64,000 bases of DNA from Aquilaria yunnanensis. Its lineage: Eukaryota; Streptophyta; Magnoliopsida; Malvales; Thymelaeaceae. Made by a program: the position numbers and the translations under genes. Each line of letters opens with the position of its first letter. Positions within the stretch are counted from its first letter, which is position 1. Positions 12,150 to 24,400 of this stretch are shown here, piece by piece. Under the pieces are notes generated by a model, which was not told where the DNA came from, ran no database searches, and saw only the letters and a program-made list of their open reading frames with translations. The stretch lies in the NCBI GenBank assembly GCA_039654915.1, contig CM077599.1, positions 69,098,001 to 69,162,000 on the forward strand, in the 5' to 3' direction.

Positions 12150-13308
12150 GCCAGGAGCCTCCAAAGCAATGTGGAGGTTACGGATTAGGAATGGCATTGA
12201 GATTGATCGCAAGTTTTTGGAGACATATAGGCGCTGCATAAAAAAAGACAATTAGGATGAACTGTCAGGTATTGTAGAAAAGGCTGGCGCTGAGTTACAT
12301 GAAAAGGACGTTGAGCTAGACATAATGTTAGAGGCCTTGCGGGCTAGGGGGAAGAATAAGAGGCCAGTTAGGGGATGGATCAGCCTGAACTAGAGATGCA
12401 GAAGGATAGTGGGCCACCTCAAGCATCTAGATGTGGAGGCCCAAGCCAGATGCCCAATCATGGAGAATACTGCTCGTACATTAGGAAAATTGAAACAGAT
12501 GGCCCGAGTAAGGGTTGTGGAGAGGCTTACTGTTGAAGGCACCCCAGCCCAGCACTGGCAGGGAAGCTGCTGACGGGATCAGAACCAGATGGTATGGATA
12601 TTGACCCTATATTGGTTAAGACATTGGGAATGATGGCAGTGCAAACTCATATTGACCCTATGTTCTGTTAGCATTCCTTAGCGAAAATTGGCTTTCCCTT
12701 TCCTCAATGCAGATGGAAAAAGTGGAGTGTGGTCTTCAAATTATGTTTGGCGATTGTTAGTAGGGAATATCCGAAGGAGTAGCTTTAATTTCTCTGGAAG
12801 AAAGAGGTGGCTACAAGTTTATTGAGCTTTTCCAACAACCACATTAACCTTGAAGTTGAGATTGTACAGAGGACGACAAGTGGAGGGTTACGGGATTCTA
12901 TGGGGAGGCAGACTGAACTAAGCGGAGTCACTCTTAGGCCCTTCTCGAAATACTCAAATGAAGGAGCTTTCTGCCTTGGCTTGCGGGGGGACTTCAACGA
13001 GATTCTGTTCAACTCTAAAAAGGAGTGAGGTTTGTTCGGGATGACTAGGAGATGGATAATTTTGCAGAAGCCGTTAACAATTGTGCCTTAAACAACTTGG
13101 GGTTTTCGGGGCCGGAATTCACATGGTCAGGTGCTAGAGAAAGCCGTCAAGTACATTCTCCATGCTTTAAAGAGACAGTTTAATGAGGTCGTGTATAGGG
13201 AAGAGCTGCTTTGGAAGCACTGAAGCAGCGATCCAGCCAAATGCGGGTTAAGGAGGAGGACAGAAATACAAAATATCTCCATTCTCATGTCGATAAGTGT
13301 ACATATAT
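12150..13308 (+). pseudogene. LINE (L1-type) retrotransposon relic
   Basis: Fragments of a plant L1-like element can be read on the plus strand with stops and frameshifts. Near 12,780 comes LWKKEVATSLLSFSNNHINL, like the beta-strand segment of the L1 endonuclease. It is followed by LRGDFNEILFNSKKE (about 12,985-13,025), the endonuclease GDFNE motif. Then LNNLGFSGPEFTWSG (about 13,095-13,130) is read in a shifted frame. Near 13,195 the segment between endonuclease and reverse transcriptase gives EELLWK followed by a KEEDRNTKYLHSH-like motif. The reverse transcriptase itself is absent: the relic ends where the Helitron-like terminus begins at 13,312. The upstream part (12,150-12,700) may be ORF1 remains but shows no clear domain. 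Dead element. Confidence 0.65.
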
Positions 13309-13311
13309 AAA

Positions 13312-16300
13312 CTAGTAACTGCACATGTGTATTACACGTGAGTTAAATACTAAGTTATTTTTTCATTCTAATAGTTATAACTGTAATTATTTTATCTAAA
13401 ATAAATAATTGCAATAATGATTTTACGGTTTTTTAGTTGAGATATATTTCTTATTAATTTTTCTATCTCTTATGTAGTAGTTTTTTTATTATAATATTTC
13501 ATCATAACTATTCTCATTTGCGTCATTTATTATAATAGATACATCACTGTATTAGATTCCTGTTTAATATAAACAACAATAACAACAACAATAATAATAA
13601 GATAATGTAGAATACACTATAGGTAATATTTGTTATAAAAAAAATTGATAGAACTTTTTTTATTTGTGATAGTAGAGTACTTATAAAATTACATCTTGGT
13701 ATTTTTAAAATCTAATCAAAGATGTCAAAATTTATTTCATTAGTGTAAAATTTAAAAATGGTATTCAATCTATCAAGAAAAGGTCTTAATTTAATACCTT
13801 AATAGTATTATGTATTTATAACTTTTATTAAAAGTAATTTAATACCTTAATAGTATTATGTATTTATAAATTTTATTAAAAGTTAAGTTAGTAAATTTTA
13901 TCTTAAGTACTATGATTTAGATTCAAAACGTTAATTATTAAAATGGAGATTCTATATATATTACTTGGCTCAAATAATTAAATAAATTTACCATTAATGT
14001 GTTATCATAACTTTGACTTTTTAAAGAGATATAAGCTAAACTTTTAATAAATTTTTTTGATGTTATATTCAAAATTGAAAAGGACATAATATAGGTGGAA
14101 CATTCAATAAAAAACTCAAGTAACAATAAATTTCTTTTAAGAAGTGTGGCACAAATAAAGGTCACGATGCCAAAGTATAAACTTAGTAAGTAAATCCTAA
14201 GTTTTTCCAAAGACATGTAACTATAAGTAACTATAAATTACTCTATTCTTGATTTTTCATCAAAGTACACTCACCTCTAAGATTTCAAAATCTACACTTA
14301 CCTTGTATTTTATGGTCAATTCAATGTTATTGTTCCAAAGATCGAGGTAAAATCTTATGTAGCTTTTTATATTGTTGGATAATTAATACTTACTCATTAA
14401 TTTAGAAATTATACTTACATCACAAAACTTTGAAAACATAGTCATACCCATTGTTCTTATAATATAATTAGTCAATTATAGGAAAATAAACTCATTCAAG
14501 TAGAATAGAATCTTAGTACCTAAAAGGAAAATTAAAAACTTATAATTTGAGATTTAGTCATTTTATATATCTTTGCCATTTTTATTACATATAGATATAG
14601 ATGAATATTAAGTTACTATAGTGACCCAAGTCTAGAACCGGTGAACAAAACTCCTGCCCACACCACATGGTCTATCCTTTATGAAAAAGATAAACATTAT
14701 GTGATTGTACTCTAGAACTTGAGTCTATATATCCACATAAGGCTTCCCACATTTCACCTATGTGGGATATGGGGATGTTATAAACTCCTTCCCTTATGTA
14801 CCTAATATCTTTGTTGAGATCACTCAGATTACTTGGTCCTCCAGGCTAGTAATCTCTCAAATTGGACTACTTAGTCCCTAGGAAAGTAGCCTTTCTAATC
14901 TAGGATCAGTCTTGGTAGACAGTGTATGTGCACACCCACTATGCCACACTATTACAGTCCTAGGTCTACTTTGATGCCATCTATAACGACTCAAGTTTAA
15001 AACTGGTCAACGGGATACCCGCTTACACCACATGGGCTATCATTTACGAAAAGGATAAGTGCTAGGTGCTTGTGATCTGGAACTTGAGCTTATATATTCA
15101 CATAAGACTTTTCACATTTCACCTATATGGGATATAGGGGTGTTACAGTTGCACTTTTAAGTTCTGATGAATACATTCCAAGTTTAAAAAGTAAATAAAT
15201 TGATAAACACTATGTTTTTATGCACGTTTAAGATCATATAAATCAAATACATGTTTGTTACAAAATTTTAAATTTAGTGGCATTTTCTAGTTTTTTTCCA
15301 AAAAAAACTTCTATAAAACATATAAAACAATCAATCAGTAATTCTTTTTTCTATTTTTCCTTTTCAAATACTAATCTTATTTTCCTAATATGAAGCCTAA
15401 GAGCTTGTCATCACTTTATTCTATTTTTTTCTTCATTTCCATAGTTTTAATTTTTTTAAATCTAATAAATAGGAAATGACAAATTTGAGCATCATTAAAA
15501 TGAAAAATAAAATAAAACTTAAAGATAAAAAGGTATTCCAACATTTTTGACATATTTATGCTTTTTATCATTGATTCAAACTGATATAATTATAAGATTT
15601 TTGAAACTTTTAAATTCCAATTAAAATACTTCATTCAAGTTTAAGGGTACAAAAATTGATAATTTATGTTTAAGGACACGTTCCAAAAATATATAATTTA
15701 ATTAAGGACATATCTGTTACAAAATTTTAACTTATTATGGCTATTTAAGATTTTTGTCGCCATTAAAAGTTACACTTAATATATAAATTTAAGAAAATGT
15801 ACTAAAGCTAAAAAAGGACATGCTAATTCCTCTTTTTTGTTTTTTAGAAAGTAAACATGGGACTTCTATTTTTTTCTTACTTTTTTAGATTCCTATTGCT
15901 AATTACACCTATAATATATACAACACTAAATTAATTTGGGTCTCATTAAAAAAATAAAACACCACATAAGTTAAGGGTATAAAAATTGATAAACATTTTG
16001 TCACTTTTGTACTTTTTCTAATACTGATAATAGAACACCATGTTGCATGAAAGTATAATGTTTATAATGAAATTAAAAAAATATATCATTAAAAAAGGGA
16101 AATAAAATAAAACTTAGGGATAAAAAGGTCCAACATTTGACATATTCATACATTTTATGAGTTTTATTAGATTCAAATATTTAAATAGACATAATTAAGA
16201 GGTTTTTGAAACTTGTAAGTTCCAATTAAAATACTTCATTCAAGTTTAATAGTGCAAAAAATTGATAAAATTTTATGTTTAAGGTTATGCCCCAAAATAT

Positions 16301-19300
16301 ATATATAATTTAATTAAAGACATATTTGTTACAAAATTTTAACTTATTATGGCTATTTAAGTTTTTTTTTTTTGCCATCAAAATTTATACTTAATATATA
16401 ACTTTGAGTAATTGTATTAAAGCTAAGAAAAGGCCAACATATTTCTCTTTTTTATTTTTAAAAACTGCACATATGAGACTTCTATTTTTTCTCTCTCTCT
16501 TTCTCTCTTTTAGGTTCTTAATGCTAATTATACCTCTAATAAATATACACGACCAAACTAATTGGGTCTCATTAAGAAAATAAAACACCCATAGGTTAAG
16601 AGTATAAAAGTAGATAAAAATTTTGTCACTTTCATAATTTTTCTAATATTGATAATAGAACACTACGTTGCATGAAAGTATAATCTTTATAATAAAATTA
16701 AAATCATTATAACTTCAAAACAATTAACGTGCATGTAAAATAAAAACTTAATTCTTTACTCTCTTTGTGAGAAAATTAGTAGTTTGACACAATAAAAGCT
16801 TTATACTCTCTCAATATATGGCATAAGAATTTATATATTCTTTTCTAGGTAGATAGTAGTGTTAGGGTGTAACATATTTATAATTAAGCAAGAAATGCCT
16901 TAACTATACTCTTAGTGTATGTCAAATAATTCTTGGTATATAAAACTAACTTGCAAGAAGAGAACCAAAGTATAGAACATTAACCCAAAAAAGCCTGAAC
17001 CTAACCATTGAGATAAAGATCTAATTTATTTAGCATTAAGTCAAATTAATTCAAATATGTTTTTATGGTTTTTTCTGTTTGAAATTGATATTATTTTTAA
17101 TTATTTTTTTAGGTAGAATAATTAAAAAATTCATAAAAATTACTATAAAAATTCTATATAATAAATTATTATAGATATATATAATTAGTTTTGTATAATA
17201 TTAGTTTTAGATGAAATATCCTGTAAAAATAAAAAAAATTATTTTGGATAATCAACTTCAAACAATTGTCTAATTTTTTTCCAAATATATTATTTAAACC
17301 TCAAATCTTCATATTAGCGCATTCATGAATTTATATAACTCTCAAATAAGTAGGTTAAGTCAACTGCATGCTCTAATTTTACTTGATAGTATGGGGCTCC
17401 AGTTGGTATAGATGAAGCTAAGGGTTTAAATTCTTGGAAGGCCTCCTAGTGTATAAAAAATTTTATTTTTCTCTTTGTAAATAGAATTAAAAATTTAATA
17501 TATTTTTATTATTTATTTAATGTATAAATAATTATCAATGAAAGGTTGTGAGTTTTAATTATTATTATTATTATACTTTCTTTGTCACAAGTTCTTTCTA
17601 ACATTTCAGGTTTCTAACTTACATTTATTTATTTTAATATTTTAAAGAAAAAATTTACAAAATAACATTTAGAAACTATAAAAATTTTAATTTTAAAAGA
17701 ATTTTTTTATAAAAAAATTAGCAAATATTAATATAAAAAAATTAGGTCAAACTTAAGTAAAAAAACTGAAATTGTGCAAAGAACTTGAGATGAAGATAGT
17801 AGTTTGAATGGAAAGCAAAGGAAAAAGAAAATAAATTGACCCAAAACTAACATTCAAAAGCTTTTATAAAATATTTAAGGCATATTTGTCAAATTTAACT
17901 AAATTTGTGATTAAGTAATGATTTTTTTCAAAAATTAAAGCCTAAAAACAATACATGCATAATGCTACATTGAAACAACTCATAAGATTTGGTTGACTCT
18001 AAAAAAATAATAAAAATAAGAACACATTAATATTATTTAGTATTGAGAAAGAGTTAGTTGCTAAGAACAAAAACTTATGTTCCAGAATTTAAAATGATGA
18101 GCATGTGGGAAAAATAATTATTATAATTTTCTAATATTTTAAAATATTGAAAATTTAAAAAAAAGAGTTGCTACTAAAATTCCTATTTGTTATCATATAA
18201 GCAACTAACTCTAGGAGTTGAGAATTTTTTTTCTAAAATTTTTCATAATGACCTTTGGTACAATAATAATTCTTTTCTTTTTTTTCATAGTATGTGCTTG
18301 AGTCATATTTGAATTATATGATTGCTCTAATGTGGACCAAATACCTAAGCTTTTATAGTATATACTCATCCAAGTAGAGAAAAGAAAGCTCAATTGAAAA
18401 AAATTTTATATTCAAAGATTTTTTTATAGTAGAACAAACTTAGGCCATATTTGTTAAAATTAACTAAGTTTAGTGGTCAAAGAAATTTTAGTAGTCAAAA
18501 TAGTAAATTTCCCAAGAACCAAAGGTTAACCGCATCCCACTTTGCATTATCTAATTAAATAGGCAATGATATATTTAGATCTCTATAAGTGGATTCTTTT
18601 CCTTCCCTCTTTTTAGAGCCCTAGTACTAATACAACTTTAATTAAATAGACAATATAATTTTTTTATCATTAAAAAAGTAAAAGAACTTATAATTTTAGG
18701 ATAAAGGAAAAACTATATGTGAGCTATTATAAGGTGTTCACTTATATAATTTTTTAATATGTACTTTTTATACCTAAAATTATTTTTTAATATGCAAAAC
18801 TTATAGATTTTCATGTGAAACTTTAGCATGAGTTTTACCATATAATAAGCTTTCACAATATATACTCATTCAAGTTGTAAAACCAAAAAAACTTAATTGA
18901 AAAAAAAATTATGTTCAAAGGTACCTTTAAGCAATACAAACTTTAGCTTGAGGTTTACCATATATTTAATTTTTTATTCAAATAAAAAAATTTAGTTATG
19001 AAGGGTATTGAAATGCTAAGTTGAAATTGTAAGTTTTATAAAATATGTAGCTGTACAAACTTTAGTATGAGTTTTACATTTAAGTCTTTTATTCAAATAA
19101 AAGATTTGGCTATGAAATTTTTTGGAATGATATGTTGAAAATTTAAGTTTTATAAAATATTTACATGATGTATTATTTGATAGTAGTATAGAACCAAGGG
19201 TGATATGTTTGAAGCAAAAATTTTTTAATGGAAATTTAAGAGTTTTAGGTAAGATTAACACAAAAAATAATTGCATATAATATATAATTCTGTAATATAG

Positions 19301-19496
19301 AATTAAAGGCGGGCAAGTTTGTAGTAAAAAAAAATTTAGTGGGAACTTAAGTGTTTCTTTTAGTGTTTTTGTGCTAATACAACTTTACTTAAATAGATAA
19401 TGATAAAATTAGGTTTCATTAAGAGAATAAAACATCTTATAATAGAAGGGCAAAAAAGTCATTCAACATTTGTGCACATTCGTACTTTTTATAATA
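13312..19496 (-). mobile_element. Helitron-like element, copy 1
   Basis: The left edge on the minus strand reads as a Helitron 3' end: a short hairpin (arms near CACATGTGT/ACACGTG at 13,322-13,340) followed by CTAG at 13,312-13,315. The right edge, near TACTTTTTATAA at 19,481-19,493, matches the right edge of copy 2. The two copies are collinear over long stretches (15,960-17,900 with 19,840-21,740, and 17,850-19,490 with 42,195-44,190). Copy 2 lacks about 13,600-15,900 of copy 1. Related degenerate termini (GATAATAGAACAC...GTTGCATG) occur at about 16,020 and 16,645, suggesting smaller head-to-tail units inside. Very AT-rich. No Rep/helicase coding sequence is seen, so non-autonomous if truly a Helitron. 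Confidence 0.5.
14617..15147 (-). mobile_element. Complete TRIM-like element (minus orientation)
   Basis: A 531-bp element with 166-bp direct LTRs at 14,617-14,782 and 14,982-15,147 and a 199-bp non-coding interior. Read on the minus strand the LTR starts TGTAACACC-like and ends CG(T/A)TACA-like. The first interior bases match the initiator-Met-tRNA primer site seen in the other copies, and the interior ends in a purine-rich tract. Flanks GTTAC (14,612-14,616) and GTTGC (15,148-15,152) match at 4 of 5 bases, as an aged target duplication. It carries no gag or pol and must have moved in trans. The interior is the same type as in the tandem array at 40,634-41,712. Confidence 0.8.
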
Positions 19497-21743
19497 CTAG
19501 TAACTACGCACGTGCGTTGCACGTAAATTAAATACTAAGTTTTCTTTCACTCTAATAACAATAATTCTTATTATTTTATCCAAAATAAATAATTGCAATA
19601 AAGATTTTACTTTTTTTAGCTTAGATATATTTCTTATTAATTTTTCTATCTCTTATGTAGTAGTTTTTTGTTATAATAATTTATCATAACTATCCTCATT
19701 TGCATCATTCATTATAATAAATAACTCATTGTATTAGATTTTTGTTTCATATAAATAACAACAACAACAACAACTAATTATACCTCTAATAAATATATAG
19801 CACCAAATTAATTTGGGTCTCATTAAAAAAAATAAAACACCACATAAGTTAAGGGTATAAAAATCAATAAAACTTTTGTCACTTTCATACTTTTTCTAAT
19901 ACCGATAATAGAATACTATGTTGCATGAAAGTATAAAGTTTATAATGAAGTTAAAAAAATCTATCATTAAAAGAGGGAAATAAAATAAAACTCAGGGATA
20001 AAAAGGTCCAACATTTGACATATTCATACCTTTTATGAGTTTTATTAGATTTAAATATTCAAATAGACATAATTAAAAGGTTTTTGAAACTTTTAAGTTC
20101 CAATTAAAATACTTCATTCAAGTTTAAGAGTACAAAAAATTGATAAAATTTTATGTTTAAGGTCATGCCCCAAAAAATATATATAATTTAATTAAGGAAA
20201 TATTTGTTACAAAATTTTAACTTATTATGGCTATTAAGGATTTTTTTTGCCATCAAAATTTATACTTAATATATAACTTTAAGTAATTATATTAAAGCTA
20301 AGAAAAGACATATTGATTCCTCTTTTTTGTTGTTTAAAAACTGCATACATGAGACTTCTATTTTTTCTCTCTTTCCCATTTAGATTCTTAGTGCTAATTA
20401 TACCTCTAATAAATATACACCACCAACTAATTTGGGTATCATTAAAAAAATAAAACACCTATAGGTTAAGAGTATAAAGGTAGATAAAAATTTTGTCACT
20501 TTCATAATTTTTCTAATATTGATAATAGAACACTACGTTACATGAAAGTATAATCTTTATAATAAAATTAAAATCATTATAACTTCAAAACAATTAACAT
20601 GCATGTAAAATAAAAACCTTAATTCTTTACTATCTTTGTGGGAAAATTAGTAGTTTCACATAATAAAAACTTTATACTTTGTCAATATATGTCATAAGAA
20701 TTTATTTATTCTTTTTTAAGTAGATAGTAGTGTTAGGGTGAGAAATATTTATAATTAAGCAAGAAAAGTCTTAACTATACTCTTAGTGTATGTCAAATGA
20801 TTCTTAGAATAAAAAACTAACTCATAAGAAGAGAACCATAGTATAGAAAATCAACCAAAAAATCCTTGAACTTAACCATTAAGATAAAGATTTAATTTAT
20901 TTAGCATTAAGTCAAATTAATCCAAATATGTTGTTGTATTTTTTTTTTGTCTGAAATTGATAGTATTTTTTAAATATTTTTTAGGTTGAATATTTAAAAA
21001 ATTTATAACAATTACTTTAAAAATTTTATTTAATAAATTATTATAGATATATATAATTAGTTTTCAAATGATATTAGTCTTAGATTAAAAATCCTGTAAA
21101 AACAATTTAAATTAATTTGGATAATCAACTTCAAACAATTGTCTATTTTTTTTCCAAATGTATTATTTAAACCTCAAATCTTCATGTTAAAGTATTCATG
21201 AACTTCTATAACTCTATAATAAGCAGGCTAAGTTAATCACATAGCTTTAATTTCACTTAACAGTATAGAGCTCCAGTTGGTATGGATGAAGCTGAGGGTT
21301 TAAATTCCTATAAGGCCTCCTAGTATAAAAAGACTCTTATTAAAAATTTTATTTTTCCCTTTGTCAACAGAATTTAAAATTTAATATATTGTTATTATTT
21401 GTTTAATGTATAAATAATTATGGATGAAAGGTTGTAATTTTTAAGAATTATTGTTATTATACTATCTCTGTCATAATTTCTTTGTAACATTTTAGCTTTT
21501 TGACTTAAATTTATTTATTTTAACATTTTTTAGAAAAAAATTAAAAATTTTCATTTAAAAACTATAAAAATTTTACTTTTTAAAGAAAGTTTTTTTTATA
21601 AATTTTTCAGCAAATATTAATATAAAAAAATTTAAGTCAAACTTAAGTAATAAAATTGAAATGGTGTAAAGAACTTGAGATGAAAATAATAGTTTGAATG
21701 ACAAGTGAAGGAAAAAGAAAATAAATTGACCCACAACTAATGT

Positions 21744-22078
21744 TGTAACAACTCATGTCCAGAAGCGGTTAATGGAACACTTGCCCACACCACATGGGCT
21801 ATCCTTTATGAAAAAGATAAGCCCTAGGTGCTTGTGTTCTAGAATTGGAGCTTACATATCCACATAAAGCTTCCCACAATTCACCCATGTGAGATATAAG
21901 GGTGTTACAAACTCTCCTCTTATATAATCAACGTTCTCATTGAGGTCAATTGGATTATTTGGTTTTCTAAACCAAATAACCTATTTAATCGGATTATTTA
22001 GCCTTTGACCAAGTAGCCTTTTAAATCAGGGATCAGTCCTGGTAGATAATGCATGTGCACACCCACAATGCCACATCA
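21744..22078 (-). mobile_element. Truncated TRIM: LTR plus interior
   Basis: Complete 166-bp LTR (21,744-21,909) followed by minus-strand TRIM interior up to about 22,078. Its second LTR is not here. The interior joins directly to a plus-strand LTR fragment (about 22,079-22,146), an inverted junction that marks a rearrangement. Confidence 0.7.
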
Positions 22079-22146
22079 TCCTTTTTCACAAATGATAGCC
22101 TATGTGATGAGGGCAGGTGTTTCGTTAACCGGTTCTGGACATGAGT
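22079..22146 (+). repeat. 3' fragment of a short LTR
   Basis: Matches the last 65-70 bp of the 165-bp short LTR (GATAGCC...GGGCAGGTGTT...GGTTCTGGAC), and its end is fused to the start of the next complete short LTR at 22,147. Confidence 0.6.
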
Positions 22147-22311
22147 TGTAATACCTCCATATCCCACATGGGTGAATTGTGGGAAGCCTTATGTGGATAT
22201 ATAGGCTCAAATTCCAAAACATAAGCACCTAGCGCTTATCATTTTCCAAAGGATAACCCATGTGGTGTGGGCAGGTGTTCCGTTGATCAATTCTAGACTT
22301 GGGTTGTTACA
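22147..22311 (+). repeat. Short LTR, 5' side of the outer chromovirus
   Basis: 165 bp, TGTAATACCTCC to GTTGTTACA. It has the same sequence type as the TRIM LTRs and is unrelated by eye to the 3.4-kb LTR on the 3' side of this element. A primer-binding site follows directly. Confidence 0.75.
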
Positions 22312-22328
22312 GTTGGTATCAGAGCCAG
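22312..22328 (+). promoter_or_regulatory. Primer binding site (initiator Met tRNA type)
   Basis: TTGGTATCAGAGCCAG immediately after the LTR. It is complementary to the 3' end of plant initiator methionyl-tRNA, the usual primer for many plant gypsy and TRIM elements. Confidence 0.85.
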
Positions 22329-22355
22329 ATTCGAAGAAGGCAGTGACCTCACTCA

Positions 22356-22618
22356 GTAAGTATGCTTCTTGTTTGTTTGCTAAGTTAGAGACCTTGGATA
22401 GGTTTCGAAAAGTTTCCATAATTGAGCATAATATATTAGCAAGTTTATAAACAAAAGTTACAACTTGGCTTTCAATAAAGGGACTCGTAAAATAATATAC
22501 CAATTAATTTAATGTCTAAAATGATATAGGAGTTACCTAGAGCCTCACCTAGTGTTATAAGTTAAAAGTTACTTCCAAAGTTGTTTAACTACGTTGGACT
22601 AAACCTTTTCCTTTTTAG
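22356..22618 (+). other. Putative leader intron of the outer element
   Basis: Starts with a strong donor GTAAGTATG and ends with CCTTTTCCTTTTTAG three bases before the gag ATG (22,622). The same arrangement is in the inner copy at 24,134-24,397. Splicing would join about 44 bases of leader after the primer site to gag. Inferred from splice-site consensus only. Confidence 0.5.
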
Positions 22619-22621
22619 GTC

Positions 22622-23923
22622 ATGGACCCACATGAGTACCCTACCTTGGGTCTTGGGCGAGGCGCACAAGATGAGCCACAAGCTCGTGGTCGAGGATGAC
22701 CCCCACGAGGTCGAGGTCAGCATGCTCAAGTGCCTGGACAAGACATGCTGAATCATGGGCAAAAAGCCCAGAATCTTGGTCAGCAGGCCAATGATGATCC
22801 ATTGCGTCAGACAGTTGTTGCCTTAGGCCAGTACTTTCAGAATTTGAATGAGCGGGAGCAGCAGCCTCATGCCCCAGCCAGATGTCAGCATAGGGCCGAC
22901 CTAGTTGAGCGGTTCAAGAGGCTAACTGGTGAGTATACTGGTGGGGTTAACCCTACCAAAGCTGAGGAGTGGATCAGGGCTTCTGGGAGGACACTTACAG
23001 CTTTAAGAATTCCAGAAGAGGACAAGGTGGACTTAGCTACCTTTAGCTTGGTTGAGGAGGCCCAGACATCGTGGGAGGCCACTCGACCAGGGGTTTCGAG
23101 AACTGAGGGTGGATATATCACTTGGGAGACATTCGTGCATACTTTCTATGGTCGATGCTTCTTTGAGGACATGAGGGACATAAAAGAGCAAGAGTTTCTT
23201 GCACTGGTACAGGGGAGCATGACAGTAGATCAGTACACGGCTAGATTTAATGCCTTGGCCGGCTATGTTGAGTACATTGTGGCACATGAACCAAGGAAAA
23301 TCAAGAGGTATGTTAATGATTTGCGTGACGAGCTGGCAGATAGGCTGATTATGTAAGAGATTGATACCTTTGAGAAGGCAGTATCTTTAGCCCAACGGGG
23401 TAAGACAAGGATGCGAGATAAGTAACTATCTAGACCTGTTGACATGAGTTGGAGTCGTATGCCATCATGACCTACACATGCAGGCAGTTTCCGTCCTATA
23501 CCATGATCAATGCTTGTTCAGGGGCGAGGACATTTTGACAGAAGTCAGCCAATCGATAGCAGAGCTACCCAACTACAGCTTAATGGGACAGGAGGGCCTA
23601 CAGTGCGACCGGTTTTTCAGGGCCAGGGAGGGCCTAGATGTCAGACTTGTCATTTCTTTCACCCAATTGGAGGGCGGTGTGTGGCCTGTTTCTATTGCCA
23701 AGAGATAGGGCATCTATCCAGGCAATGTCCTAAGAGGGATGCTCTACTAGCAGCACACGTTTCACCAGCAGCACCGGCAGAACCACCAACAAAGAAACCT
23801 CATGTGGTAGGACGTGTTTACGCAGTGACAGCCGAGGATGCAGAGGATGCTCCAGGTGTGGTGCAAGGTACTCTTTCTATTTCTGGGTTTCTTGTTAGAG
23901 TTCTTATAGACTCGGGGTCCACA
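22622..23923 (+). pseudogene. gag and start of protease, outer chromovirus copy
   Basis: The gag polyprotein forms the virus-like particle in which reverse transcription occurs. The frame from ATG 22,622 (MDPHEYPTLGLGRGAQ) holds an RG-rich N-terminus, a retrotransposon-gag domain (about residues 60-190, with KAEEWIRASGRTLTALRIPE) and a CCHC zinc knuckle, CFYCQEIGHLSRQC, near 23,690-23,730. The protease begins with the aspartyl motif DSGST (23,908-23,922). It is then cut by the inner element; the rest resumes at 32,503. In-frame stops include TGA 22,697, TAA 23,354, TAA near 23,423 and TGA near 23,468. Where the inner copy is intact these correspond to CGA or CAA codons, so most look like C-to-T decay. 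Unlike the inner copy it has no 99-bp insertion between zinc knuckle and protease. Non-functional. Confidence 0.85.
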
Positions 23924-24088
23924 TGTAACACCCCCATATCCCACATGGGTGAATTGTGGAAAGCCTTATGTGGATATATAGGCTCCAATTCCAGAACATA
24001 AGCACCTAGCGCTTATCCTTTTCCAAAGGATAGCCCATGTGGTGTGGGCAGGTGTTCCTTTGACCAGTTCTGGACTTGGGTCATTACA
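23924..24088 (+). repeat. Short LTR, 5' side of the inner chromovirus
   Basis: 165 bp, TGTAACACCCCC to GTCATTACA, TRIM type. Its first base directly follows the CCACA target duplication. Confidence 0.85.
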
Positions 24089-24106
24089 GTTTGGTATTAG
24101 AGCCAG
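24089..24106 (+). promoter_or_regulatory. Primer binding site of the inner copy
   Basis: GTTTGGTATTAGAGCCAG, the initiator-Met-tRNA site with an extra T and a C-to-T change. It is the same leader family as the outer copy (GAGGAAGGCAGTGACC follows). Confidence 0.8.
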
Positions 24107-24133
24107 ATTCGAGGAAGGCAGTGACCTCACTCA

Positions 24134-24397
24134 GTAAGTATGCTTCTTGTTTGTTTGCTAAGTTAGAGACCTTGGATAGGTTTCGAAAAGTTTCCATAAT
24201 TGAGCATAATATATTAGCAAGTTTATAAGCAAAAGTTAACAACTTGGCTTTCAATAAGGGGACTCGTAAAATAATATACCAATTAATTTAATGTCTAAAA
24301 AGATATAGGAGTTACCTAGAGCCTCACGTAGTGTTATAAGTTAAAAGTTACTTCCAAAGTTGTTTAACTACGTTGGACTAAACCTTTTCCTTTTTAG
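24134..24397 (+). other. Putative leader intron of the inner element
   Basis: Donor GTAAGTATG and acceptor TTTTTAG, 264 bp, ending three bases before the gag ATG at 24,401. Its length and splice sites match the outer copy, so the feature is conserved within the family. Confidence 0.5.
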
Positions 24398-24400
24398 GTC

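Noticed and set aside
13938..14216. 92-codon minus-strand open frame in the Helitron-like region
   Set aside because: AT-rich composition, no recognisable domain, and absent from the other copy.
22312..22328. tRNA-like sequence
   Set aside because: Only the 3' 16 bases of initiator Met tRNA are matched, in the primer-site position after an LTR; there is no tRNA gene fold.
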